This document shows positions 41,740 through 50,106 of a stretch of 64,000 nucleotides of DNA, piece after piece. The translations under genes were made by a program, and so were the position numbers. The stretch comes from Paraburkholderia dioscoreae (GTDB lineage Bacteria; Pseudomonadota; Gammaproteobacteria; Burkholderiales; Burkholderiaceae), in assembly GCF_902459535.1 (NCBI RefSeq), contig NZ_LR699553.1, forward strand, positions 4,402,001 through 4,466,000, given 5' to 3'. Numbering within the stretch: the first letter of the stretch is position 1; every line of letters starts with the position of its first letter. The notes beneath the pieces are model-generated. The model had not been told where the DNA came from. It saw nothing but the letters and a program-made list of their open reading frames with translations, and made no database searches.

Positions 41740-43302
41740 ATGGACGCCACGGCCTCCGCCGCTGCCCTGCCCGCTGCCGAACCCGCCCCGCTCAAAGGCG
41801 GCGCGTTGGCGCTGCTCACGGTCGGGCTCGCGCTCGGCACGTTCATGGAGGTGCTCGACACGTCGATTGCGAACGTCGCGGTGCCGACTATTTCCGGCAG
41901 CCTTGGCGTAGCGACCAGTCAGGGCACCTGGGTGATCTCGTCGTATTCCGTCGCCTCGGCGATCGCGGTGCCGCTGACAGGCTGGCTCGCGCGCCGCGTC
42001 GGCGAAGTGAAGCTCTTTACGCTGTCCGTGCTGCTTTTTACGATTGCTTCGGCGCTGTGCGGCTTCGCGCACAACTTCGAGTCGCTGATCGCGTTCCGGC
42101 TGGTCCAGGGGCTCGTTTCCGGGCCGATGGTTCCGCTCTCGCAAACCATTCTGATGCGCTCGTATCCGCCGGAAAAGCGCGGACTCGCGCTGGGTCTGTG
42201 GGCGATGACGGTGATTTGCGCGCCCATCTTCGGCCCCGTGATGGGCGGCTATATCACCGACAACTACACGTGGCCGTGGATTTTCTACATCAACGTGCCG
42301 ATCGGCGTGTTCTCGGCGGTGTGCGCGTTTCTGCTGCTGCGTGGCCGTGAGACGAAGACCACGCAACAGCGGATCGACGCGGTCGGCCTCGCGCTGCTCG
42401 TGATCGGCGTGTCGTGCCTGCAGATGATGCTCGACCTCGGCAAGGATCGCGACTGGTTCAATTCGACATTTATCGTTGCTCTTGCGGTGATCGCGGTGGT
42501 GTCGCTTGCCTTCATGCTGGTGTGGGAGATGACGGAGAAAGAACCGGTCGTCGATCTCTCGTTGTTCAAGGATCGCAACTTCGCGCTTGGTGTGCTGATC
42601 ATCTCGTTCGGGTTCATGGCCTTCTTCGGCTCGGTCGTGATTTTCCCGCTCTGGCTGCAGACGGTGATGGGTTATACGGCCGGGCTGGCGGGTCTGGCGA
42701 CGGCGCCGGTCGGGCTGCTCGCGCTGTTTCTCTCGCCGATGATCGGCAAGAACATGCACCGGTTGAACCTTCGCGTGGTGGCGAGTTTTGCGTTCATCGT
42801 GTTCGCGTTCGTCTCGTTCTGGAATTCCACGTTCACGCTCGACGTGCCGTTCAATCACGTGATCTGGCCACGGCTCGTGCAAGGGATCGGCGTGGCCTGC
42901 TTCTTCGTGCCGATGACCACCATCACGCTCTCCAGCGTGTCGGATGAAAGGCTAGCCAGTGCGTCAGGCCTGTCCAATTTTTTCCGGACCTTGTCGGGCG
43001 CGATTGGTACGGCGATCAGTACGACGTACTGGGAGAACGACACGATCTACCATCACGCGATGCTGACCGATTCGGTCAACGTGTATGCCCCGAACACCAA
43101 TGCTTATACCAACGCACTGGCCGGCCTCGGACTGTCTGGCGACAGCATCACCGCGCAGTTGAATCAGGTAGTGACCGCGCAGGCTTATATGATGGCCACA
43201 AATGATTTCTTCCGCATTTCGTGTGCGGCGTTTCTCGTGCTCGCGGTGCTGGTCTGGATCACCAAACCACGCAAGGGCGTCGGGCCTTCAATGGGGCATT
43301 GA
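41740..43302 (+). CDS. emrB: DHA2-family MFS multidrug transporter (EmrB-type)
   Basis: This 520-aa proton-driven exporter has 14 predicted membrane segments and the DHA2 motifs (LDTSIANVAVPTISGSLG; GTWVISSYSVASAIAVPLTG; WIFYINVPIG). The ATG has a GAGGAGAAAAATCT site. The normal EmrA-type periplasmic adaptor gene is absent between marR and this gene, and from the rest of the window. Without it, a tripartite pump would need an adaptor encoded elsewhere. Confidence 0.92.
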   Translation: MDATASAAALPAAEPAPLKGGALALLTVGLALGTFMEVLDTSIANVAVPTISGSLGVATSQGTWVISSYSVASAIAVPLTGWLARRVGEVKLFTLSVLLFTIASALCGFAHNFESLIAFRLVQGLVSGPMVPLSQTILMRSYPPEKRGLALGLWAMTVICAPIFGPVMGGYITDNYTWPWIFYINVPIGVFSAVCAFLLLRGRETKTTQQRIDAVGLALLVIGVSCLQMMLDLGKDRDWFNSTFIVALAVIAVVSLAFMLVWEMTEKEPVVDLSLFKDRNFALGVLIISFGFMAFFGSVVIFPLWLQTVMGYTAGLAGLATAPVGLLALFLSPMIGKNMHRLNLRVVASFAFIVFAFVSFWNSTFTLDVPFNHVIWPRLVQGIGVACFFVPMTTITLSSVSDERLASASGLSNFFRTLSGAIGTAISTTYWENDTIYHHAMLTDSVNVYAPNTNAYTNALAGLGLSGDSITAQLNQVVTAQAYMMATNDFFRISCAAFLVLAVLVWITKPRKGVGPSMGH

Positions 43303-43383
43303 AGTTGGATGAGGCAGCGTTGAGCGAACGCGCGCCGAAGCGAGACTTTTCTTCGACACTTTGCGCGCGTCTTTCCGCTTTTT

Positions 43384-43878
43384 CTATTGCGTCACGGCTT
43401 CGCCGTTTGTTGCCGGGTTCGATTGCCCCTGCAAGGCATCCGGATGCGGAGTCGAAGGCTCCGAGGGTTTGACGCCACTCTGCGGCGCGCCGGTGGTGGC
43501 GCTCCGCACGTATTGCTTGAAGTCGGCGCCGGCTTCCCACGGGTTCGGCTTGCAACCCATCGAGCCATCGCAATGTGCGGCAAAGCCGATAGTCGCAGTG
43601 CCGTCGGGATTCGCCGCGCGCGTGATCTGATACGCCAACGCGCGCTTGCCGCCATCGGGACCGGCAGTCTGGATCAGCGTGTCGGTCGAGGATTCGATCT
43701 TGTACTTCGAATGGCTCGTCACCCACGCTTGCGCCCGTTGCCACCAGACATCGCATTCCGTTTTGTTTGAACACGTCAACGGCGTTGTCGCGATCTGCAT
43801 GACGTCCGGATCGACCTGCCCTTGCGTCGAACATCCCGCCGCCGCTACACACAGCATGGCCAACAGACTTTTTTTCAT
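43384..43878 (-). CDS. Predicted lipoprotein, function unknown
   Basis: This 164-aa protein has a lipoprotein signal MKKSLLAMLCVAAAGC with the lipid-bearing Cys16, then a domain with four further cysteines (TCSNKTECDVWW, AHCDGSMGCKPNPW) that could pair as disulphides. The C-terminal 30 residues are Pro/Ser/Gln rich. A GGGAGGATTC ribosome site supports the ATG at 43878. I recognise no specific function. It is convergent with emrB. Confidence 0.75.
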   Translation of the reverse strand: MKKSLLAMLCVAAAGCSTQGQVDPDVMQIATTPLTCSNKTECDVWWQRAQAWVTSHSKYKIESSTDTLIQTAGPDGGKRALAYQITRAANPDGTATIGFAAHCDGSMGCKPNPWEAGADFKQYVRSATTGAPQSGVKPSEPSTPHPDALQGQSNPATNGEAVTQ

Positions 43879-44034
43879 CGCGTCGAATCCTCCCTCTGTG
43901 GTGCGCGTCGTATGAGTTTGGACCGCCGCAGCGGTGCGGTGTTTCATCTGGATCAGAGAATCGTCAGAACGCGTGGAGAATTTGCCGATAGTGTTCGACA
44001 TTCAATGGCGTATTGCGTAGACGTTACCTGGGCA

Positions 44035-44056
44035 GAAAAAACGGCCTTTCTGACCG
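44035..44056 (-). terminator. Terminator of gshA
   Basis: On the minus strand CGGTC-AGAAA-GGCCG is followed by six T (44036-44041). The stem is short and includes one G-U pair. Confidence 0.6.
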
Positions 44057-44095
44057 CTTGTTTCTCACCTCACCTCACCCGAGCGTGCGCGTTGT

Positions 44096-45712
44096 TCAGA
44101 CGCTGAACCGGTTCAACGTGTACGCGCGATAAGCCGCAACGAATGCGTCGAACGAACCGACTTCTTCCCGTTCGAGTTTCGCCTGCTCGGCCAGCGACTG
44201 TGCAGCGAGATCGGTGAATACCTTGGTCTGCTCCGCGTCCAGCGGACGCGCGCGGAAATACGCGGCGTGCGCTTCGCTTTGCGCAAGGCCGAAGGCAAGG
44301 AAACTCTGCTGCTTCTCGCGCATGGTCTGCAGCACGCGCGCCGACGGCGTCAACGATACATCGGCCAGCTTCGCGCGTTGAACAGCGACAGCGCGTGCAT
44401 GTGCGTCGCCGCCGTGCAATGCGTCGAGCGTGGCCGCGGCCGCATCGATCTTGACGAGCAACTCGTTCGCCCAATCCGCCATCGCAACCGGCTGGCCGTC
44501 GCGTGTCAGCTCGAGGCCGGGCTTACGCCCTTCCATCGTCACGCGGCCGAAGTTCTGATTGGCTTCGGCATAGGCATCAGGCGGCAACAGCGCGCTGTCG
44601 TCGAGCGCGCAGACCAGCAGATAGGCATCGAGAAAGCGCGATGTCTCCAGCGAAATACCGGTCGGCTCGAACGGATCGATGTCCATGCAACGCACTTCCA
44701 CGTATTGCACGCCGCGCGCGGCCAGCGCGTGCAGCGGACGCTCGCCCGGATACGTGATGCGCTTCGGGCGGATCGTCGAGTAAAACTCGTTTTCGATCTG
44801 CAGCACGTTGGTGTTGATCTGCACCCACTCGCCATCGCGCTGTGTGCCGATTGCTTCGTACGCGGGATACGGCTGGCTCACGGCTTTCGCAAGCGCGTCG
44901 AGATAACCGGGCAGCGTGTCGTAATCCGCGTGCAGCGCGGCTTGCGCCGTGGTGTTCGAATAGCCGAGGTCGCTCATGCGCAGGCTGGTCGCGTACGGAC
45001 GGTAGAGCGTGTCGGCGTCGAACGTATCGAGCGTATGTTTGCGCTCGCGCAGAAAACGGCGATCCAGCGCAGGCGAAGCACCGAACAGATACATCAACAG
45101 CCAGTTGGTGCGGCGGAAATTGCGGATCAGCGCGAGATAGCGGTCGGACTGGAAGTCGACGGCGTTCGCGGTGGATTGCTGATCGGCATGCAGCAGCCGC
45201 CACACTTCTTCGTTCAGCGAATAGTTGTAGTGGATGCCGGCAATGCACTGCATGGTGCGTCCGTAACGGAGCGCGAGACCAATGCGGTAGACGTACTTCA
45301 GTTTGCCGATATTCGAGCTGCCGTAGCGCGCGATCGGAATGCCTTCGTCGGTGTCGGGCAGCAGGCCCGGCATGGAGTTGTTCCACAGGATCTCGCCGTC
45401 GAGTTCCGCGTAGACAAAACGATGCAGCGTGTCGAGCTTATCGAGCGTTACCGCGATGTCGTGCTCGGCGGGCGTGATCAGTTCGAGCAGCGCTTCGGAA
45501 TAGTCCGTGGTAAGCGACGGATGCGTGAGCGCCGAACCGAGCGCGCGTGGATGCGGCGTCAAGGCGAGCTTGCCCTCGTGCGTCACGCGCAGGCTTTCCT
45601 TTTCGATGCCGCGCAGGCCACGTATCAGCGCGTCGCGCTGCGGGCCTGAGGTCAGCACGGACAGGCGGTGCGAGAACGCGTCGGTCGTGCGGGAAGATGT
45701 CGTGTTTGGCAT
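44096..45712 (-). CDS. gshA: Glutamate-cysteine ligase (proteobacterial type)
   Basis: This 538-aa enzyme makes gamma-glutamylcysteine, the first step of glutathione synthesis. Family segments include RGLRGIEKESLRVTHEGKL, TDYSEALLELITP, LWNNSMPGLLP and CIAGIHYNYSL. The start at 45712 gives MPNTTSSRTTDAFSHRL; the extension to 45769 is unlikely. A second, unrelated ligase-family gene is at 17228. gshB is not in the window. Confidence 0.95.
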   Translation of the reverse strand: MPNTTSSRTTDAFSHRLSVLTSGPQRDALIRGLRGIEKESLRVTHEGKLALTPHPRALGSALTHPSLTTDYSEALLELITPAEHDIAVTLDKLDTLHRFVYAELDGEILWNNSMPGLLPDTDEGIPIARYGSSNIGKLKYVYRIGLALRYGRTMQCIAGIHYNYSLNEEVWRLLHADQQSTANAVDFQSDRYLALIRNFRRTNWLLMYLFGASPALDRRFLRERKHTLDTFDADTLYRPYATSLRMSDLGYSNTTAQAALHADYDTLPGYLDALAKAVSQPYPAYEAIGTQRDGEWVQINTNVLQIENEFYSTIRPKRITYPGERPLHALAARGVQYVEVRCMDIDPFEPTGISLETSRFLDAYLLVCALDDSALLPPDAYAEANQNFGRVTMEGRKPGLELTRDGQPVAMADWANELLVKIDAAAATLDALHGGDAHARAVAVQRAKLADVSLTPSARVLQTMREKQQSFLAFGLAQSEAHAAYFRARPLDAEQTKVFTDLAAQSLAEQAKLEREEVGSFDAFVAAYRAYTLNRFSV

Positions 45713-45825
45713 TGATGCGAGTCGGGCGTTGTCGGGCCGCCATGTGCCGCAGCACAGCGCGGTTGACAACGTTCGGCGGAATTTTCAGTAGCGGGCACTT
45801 TAACATCTCGCCACAACCGCTGCTT

Positions 45826-45871
45826 GAGGCCGTTCCTGCGGCCCATCCGGGTACTCCGGGCGGCCTCTTTT
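45826..45871 (+). terminator. Terminator-like hairpin upstream of gshA
   Basis: GAGGCCG (45826-45832) and CGGCCTC (45861-45867) flank an inner CCGG-GTACT-CCGG hairpin and are followed by TTTT on the plus strand. No plus-strand gene precedes it closely, so its role is unclear; it might instead be part of a gshA leader. Confidence 0.35.
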
Positions 45872-45981
45872 CCGGACAATCCGGGTGGTTTTTGAGCCAA
45901 TCTGTCGGCTGTGCGCCCCATCGCTGTAGCCGCCGCGCACCTTGCGCGCGATCCGCTTTTCTCCCCGCCCGGTGCCAGGCT

Positions 45982-46899
45982 TCAGCCGCCACGCGCGGCG
46001 CCGGCACGGTCCGCCACTTCGTTCCACAGATGCATCGCCGCGTACGCCCGCCACGGCCGCCACGTGTCGGTGCGGGTACGTTGCTGCGTGGGCCGCACGA
46101 GCGACGGATCGCGCGCGCAGATCGACTGCATCAGCACGAGGTCCCATGCGGGCCACGCGTCGGCGTCGCGCCATGCGCGCATGGCGACGTACTCGACGGT
46201 CCAGGGGCCGATGCCGGGCAGCGCGAGCAACGCGGCGCGCAGGCTGTCCGCGTCGGCCGTGTTGCTGTCGAGCGGCACGTCGCCTGTGGCGACTGCGTGC
46301 GCGAAACCCTGCAGCGCCGCCACACGCTTACCCGGCATACCGATCTGCGCGAGATCCACGGCGGCCAGCGCGGCCGGCGTCGGAAAGCGCCAGGCGGTGT
46401 TCTCATGCGGATGTCCCTCGATGCGCCCGCCGGCGCGCTGCACGAGCCTGCCGATGATGGTGGTCGCCGCCTTCACGCTGACCTGCTGCCCGACGATTGC
46501 GCGCACCACCAGTTCGAAGCCCGACCACGCGCCCGGCACACGCAGGCCGGGCACCGCTTCGACGAGCGGCGCGAGCCACGGATCTGCGGCGAGTTCGGCG
46601 CCGATCTTTTTCGGATCGGCATGCAGGTCGAACATCTTCGCAATCGGCGTAACGAGCGCATCGGCGTGGCGGCTCACGGGCCCTTCAATGCTGGCGACAA
46701 CGCAGCGCTTGCGCGGATGCAGACGCACGCTGAGTGTGCCGCTGTCGCCGGCCCAATCGATCGCGCGACGGTACGCGCCGTCTTCCACCGCTTCGACGCC
46801 CGGCGTTGCGCGTCCGCCGAAGAAACGCAGCAGACGCGGCCAGTCGAAGGGTGGTTTGAACGGCAATTCGAGGGTAGCGACTTCGTCAGGCGTGCTCAC
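45982..46899 (-). CDS. alkA: DNA-3-methyladenine glycosylase II
   Basis: This 305-aa base-excision enzyme removes alkylated purines. It has the AlkA N-domain (LELPFKPPFDWPRLLRFFGGRA), a helix-hairpin-helix LPGIGPWTVEYVAM and the catalytic aspartate in AWPAWDLVL. The start is GTG at 46899, overlapping the ada stop by 4 bp, so ada and alkA are translationally coupled. Being in an operon with the alkylation sensor implies adaptive induction. Confidence 0.93.
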   Translation of the reverse strand: MSTPDEVATLELPFKPPFDWPRLLRFFGGRATPGVEAVEDGAYRRAIDWAGDSGTLSVRLHPRKRCVVASIEGPVSRHADALVTPIAKMFDLHADPKKIGAELAADPWLAPLVEAVPGLRVPGAWSGFELVVRAIVGQQVSVKAATTIIGRLVQRAGGRIEGHPHENTAWRFPTPAALAAVDLAQIGMPGKRVAALQGFAHAVATGDVPLDSNTADADSLRAALLALPGIGPWTVEYVAMRAWRDADAWPAWDLVLMQSICARDPSLVRPTQQRTRTDTWRPWRAYAAMHLWNEVADRAGAARGG

Positions 46900-48077
46900 G
46901 CGGCGTGGTCCAGTTTGGTGGTGGAGGTTTCGTTGCCGATACCGGCGTCGGCAAGGACGCGTTCGTCGCGCGTCGTCTGGCTGCGCGAAAAATCGCCGGC
47001 ATGTTGTGCCTCGTTGTCGAGCAGCGCAGCCTTGCGCGGCAGACCCCAGCGATATCCCGCCAGCGCCCCGCCCTTTGCCACTACGCGATGACAAGGAATC
47101 GCCAGTGCCACCGGATTCGTTGCGCACGCGCTGGCTACCGCGCGCACGGCACGCGGTGCGCCGACCGTTTCGGCGATCTGCGAATAGCTGCGCGTCTCGC
47201 CGTAGGGGATGCGCCGCAACGCGTCCCACACACGCTGGCGGAATGCCGTCGCGGCAATATCGAGCGGCAGATCGAAGTCCTGGCGCGTGCCTCGCAAGTA
47301 GGCGTCGATCTGCGCGATGAACGGCGCGAGGTGTCCGGTATCTTCCAACAGGTCGGCGTTGGCAAATTCACTGCGCAGGTCGTCGGCGAGCATGGCGGTG
47401 TCGGCGCCGAAACCGATTTTGCAGATGCCCTTCTCCGTGGCCGCGACGAGCACGAAGCCGAGCGGCGTCGACGCGCTCGTGTAGCGCACGGTAAGCCCCG
47501 CGCCCTTGCGGCGATACGCGGACGGCGCCATGCCGAGTTCGGCCGGGGCGCTGTCATACATCCGCGATGGCGAGCCGAAGCCCGCGTCGAGCGTGGCGCG
47601 AGTGACGTCCGAGCCGCTCTGGAGCGCGTCGCGCAACGCGGCGCCCCGCTGCGCGGCCTGATATTGACGCGGCGACACGCCCACCACGCGCTTGAACAGA
47701 CGCTGCAAGTGGAACGGGCTGATGTGCACGGCGTCGCTTAACTGGGCGAGCGTGAGGCGTTGTTGCGGGTCGGCGTCGAGCGCGGCGCATGCGCGGTTCA
47801 CGATCTCAAGCTCGCGCGGCAAACCGCCGGGCTGGCACCGCTTGCAATCGCGAAAGCCCGCGGTGCGTGCGGCGGCGGCGTCGGTGAAGAACGCGACGTT
47901 CTCGCGGCGCGGCTGGCGCGACGCACACGACGGCCGGCAGAACACGCCGGTCGTTTTGACGCCGTAGAAGAACGCGCCGTCGGATTGCGGTTCGCGGCGC
48001 GTGACGGCTTCCCAGCGCTCGTCGTCGGAACTCCAACTGGCGGCGCCGAAGGCGGTATCGGAAGGATTGCGGTTCAT
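46896..48077 (-). CDS. ada: Ada: methylphosphotriester/O6-methylguanine methyltransferase and AraC-type activator
   Basis: This 393-aa protein repairs DNA alkylation and activates its own regulon. Residues 47, 51, 78 and 81 are the four zinc cysteines of the N-terminal domain (VFCRPSC, DCKRC), of which the first accepts methyl from phosphotriesters. The AraC helix-turn-helix follows (LAQLSDAVHISPFHLQRLFK). The C-terminal methyltransferase has the active-site Cys in PCHRVV near residue 330. The start at 48077 (MNRNPSDTAFG) fits the family. alkA follows in the same operon. Confidence 0.95.
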   Translation of the reverse strand: MNRNPSDTAFGAASWSSDDERWEAVTRREPQSDGAFFYGVKTTGVFCRPSCASRQPRRENVAFFTDAAAARTAGFRDCKRCQPGGLPRELEIVNRACAALDADPQQRLTLAQLSDAVHISPFHLQRLFKRVVGVSPRQYQAAQRGAALRDALQSGSDVTRATLDAGFGSPSRMYDSAPAELGMAPSAYRRKGAGLTVRYTSASTPLGFVLVAATEKGICKIGFGADTAMLADDLRSEFANADLLEDTGHLAPFIAQIDAYLRGTRQDFDLPLDIAATAFRQRVWDALRRIPYGETRSYSQIAETVGAPRAVRAVASACATNPVALAIPCHRVVAKGGALAGYRWGLPRKAALLDNEAQHAGDFSRSQTTRDERVLADAGIGNETSTTKLDHAA

Positions 48078-48277
48078 GATGGTCCCGGAAAGGCGGTGTC
48101 GATGCTCACCAATGTAGGCCGCATGCCGACACACTACGCCCCGGTTCTTGCTCTGTCATTGCGCTTGTTCGTAGCCATTTCGTAGCTTCTTCGTAGCGCC
48201 CGAAGCCCCGCCAGGCGCCCGTTTTGCCGCAAACTGCGACAATTCTGCACGATATCGGGTTTTCCCTTAAAAAGTTA

Positions 48278-48306
48278 TTGCGTCGCACCAACCCCATGTG
48301 TATATT
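48278..48306 (+). promoter_or_regulatory. Promoter of candidate small RNA
   Basis: TTGCGT (48278-48283), a 17-bp spacer and TATATT (48301-48306) form a sigma70-type promoter that ends 7 bp before the tandem TGTCTCCTCC motifs. It is not placed to drive the VOC gene, because a terminator intervenes. Confidence 0.6.
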
Positions 48307-48312
48307 AGTACT

Positions 48313-48375
48313 TGTCTCCTCCATGTCTCCTCCTGATATGGATTCAGCCCGCTCCACATAGAGCGGGCTTTTTTT
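48313..48375 (+). ncRNA. Candidate small RNA with two anti-Shine-Dalgarno motifs
   Basis: The predicted transcript is about 62 nt. It starts with TGTCTCCTCC twice (48313-48322 and 48324-48333). Each copy contains CUCCUCC, complementary to the GGAGGAG ribosome-binding core. A strong intrinsic terminator ends it. No open reading frame of sensible length is inside, and the gap upstream to ada holds no gene. It is best read as a stand-alone trans-acting or ribosome-binding-site-mimicking RNA. Confidence 0.6.
48346..48375 (+). terminator. Terminator of the candidate small RNA
   Basis: AGCCCGCTC (48346-48354) and GAGCGGGCT (48361-48369) form a perfect 9-bp stem with loop CACATA and a run of seven T. 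Confidence 0.9.
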
Positions 48376-48473
48376 CGCCTGTACCTGTCCGATCCGGCCC
48401 TCGCTCGCAGCGCCGCCCTTTCTTCTACACTGGCTATTCATCCCTTCCTCGAACCAGCCAAGGGGCGTTCGAC

Positions 48474-48899
48474 ATGAAAATCCACATTCGAGAGATTGAT
48501 CACGTCGTCATTCGGGCGACGAACGTCGAGGCGATGGCGCGTTTTTACTGCGATGTGCTCGGCTGTAGCGTGGAGAAGGAGCAGCGCGATCTCGGCCTGA
48601 CGCAACTGCGCGCGGGGCGCTCGCTGATCGATCTATTGCAGGTAGGCGCCAAACCTGATCATGCCGAAAACGGCGTGCCGGGCACGGGCCGGAATATGGA
48701 TCACCTCTGTTTGCGCATCGAGCCATTCGACGCCGAAGCGCTCAAGACGCATCTCGCCGAACGCGGCGCGCGGCTGGGCGAACTGGGACTGCGCTACGGC
48801 GCGGACGGCTATGGACAGTCGCTGTATCTGTTCGACCCGGAGGGCAACATGGTCGAACTCAAGGGGCCGCCGGAAGCGGCGCGCGTGACGTCGCTTTAG
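48474..48899 (+). CDS. VOC-family (glyoxalase/dioxygenase-fold) protein
   Basis: This 141-aa protein is a single VOC domain: MKIHIREIDHVVIRATNVEAMARFYCDVLG at the start, MDHLCLRI in the middle and LYLFDPEGNMVELKGP at the end, the metal-ligand layout of glyoxalase-fold enzymes (His10, the mid His, the late Glu). The specific reaction is unknown. It lies downstream of the small-RNA terminator and before yaeQ on the opposite strand. Confidence 0.85.
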   Translation: MKIHIREIDHVVIRATNVEAMARFYCDVLGCSVEKEQRDLGLTQLRAGRSLIDLLQVGAKPDHAENGVPGTGRNMDHLCLRIEPFDAEALKTHLAERGARLGELGLRYGADGYGQSLYLFDPEGNMVELKGPPEAARVTSL

Positions 48900-48936
48900 G
48901 GTGCTTCACGCGTTAAGCCTTGAGAAGCGGCAAACA

Positions 48937-49491
48937 TCAGGCGTTGGCGGGCGCCTTCAGCACCGTCCATTCGATTTTCACCGCATCGGCTTCGGCGCTG
49001 CCGAGCCAGGCTTCACCGTCCTGAACTGTGCATTGCAGCCGCATGGTCCGTTCGGCCAGCGAGCCGAGCGCCGTGGCAACGCCTTCGCCCAGCGTCCACA
49101 CGGTCACGTTGCGCATGCGTTCCACCTTGTTGCGCACGCCCTGCCACCAGATGTCCGACGCGCGGCCGCCATAGGCGATCACGATCACCTCGGTCGAGCG
49201 GCCGCTCGCCTTGGCAATGCGCCGTTCGTCCGGCTGGCCGACTTCGATCCAGGTTTCGATTGCACCGGTGAGGTCCTTTTCCCACAGGTCCGGTTCGTCC
49301 ACGTCCGACAGACCTTTGCAGAATTCGAGGCGTTCCCGCGCGAACAGTGCGAATGCGGCGACACGGACCATCATCCGTTCGTCGGTTTCCGAGGGGTGGC
49401 GGGCGATCGTCAGCGAATGGTCGGCGTAGTAGTGCCGGTCCATGTTGGCGATCTGCAGTTCCGCTTTATAAATCGTAGATTTGAGAGCCAT
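48937..49491 (-). CDS. yaeQ: YaeQ family protein
   Basis: This 184-aa protein fits YaeQ from MALKSTIYKAELQIANMDRHYY through WEKDLTGAIETWIEVGQPDERRIAKASGRS. E. coli YaeQ is 181 aa. YaeQ has an endonuclease-like fold, but its function is not settled. The start at 49491 fits the family; the longer open frame to 49764 is non-coding upstream sequence. Confidence 0.9.
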   Translation of the reverse strand: MALKSTIYKAELQIANMDRHYYADHSLTIARHPSETDERMMVRVAAFALFARERLEFCKGLSDVDEPDLWEKDLTGAIETWIEVGQPDERRIAKASGRSTEVIVIAYGGRASDIWWQGVRNKVERMRNVTVWTLGEGVATALGSLAERTMRLQCTVQDGEAWLGSAEADAVKIEWTVLKAPANA

Positions 49492-50106
49492 GCCGTTGCT
49501 AAACCAGACGTTCGCTCCACCGGAGCGAACTGAAAAAGAATCATCGACGGCGCGTTGCCGTTTTCCGTGTTTGTTGTACATTGCCTGTTCCTCCCGCGCC
49601 GTCAGCCGGCTGCCATTGCCACGGAAGAAGCATTTATCGCGCCACTGACGGCCCGGAAGCCGTGCCCTAGACCCGTCGGCGGCTTCCCGCAAGGCTTTGA
49701 GCATCACCGAGGCTGCTCGCGAAAGTAAGTACGACTGGCGCGTGATGATACCGAATGTATCCATGCTGTACGGTAAATCGATCGGACACTCGCTTCAGAA
49801 CGCGTACTGTTGGTATTGACGCGTCACTTCGGCAGCTAAAACCGGCAACATGTCGCTTTGGAGCCGCGAGTTCGAAAGCGCCGGAAAACGGTCAGTATTC
49901 GCTACGTTTTATGGCGAATCCGGCCTGATCGGCGAAAACATCAGATCGAAGCGATGGCGCAAAACGCTGCTAGCGACTACAAAACCCAACTGGCACTGAC
50001 GATTTCGCGAGGTGTCAAACCCGTCTCATTTTCGAGATGATGCGGGTAGCGCGCTTTCACGCCCGCGGTTGCGCCCCGCTCCACATGTTTGCCAACAGGA
50101 GATTTC
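49492..50106. other. Intergenic stretch, 615 bp
   Basis: Lies between yaeQ and the IlvD/Edd gene. I found no gene with family resemblance, no strong terminator and no repeat. Small open frames here have no ribosome site. The last bases give the AGGAG site of the dehydratase gene. Confidence 0.4.

Noticed and set aside
49492..49764. N-terminal extension of YaeQ
   Set aside because: The family start MALKSTIYKAEL is at 49491; upstream residues do not fit the family.
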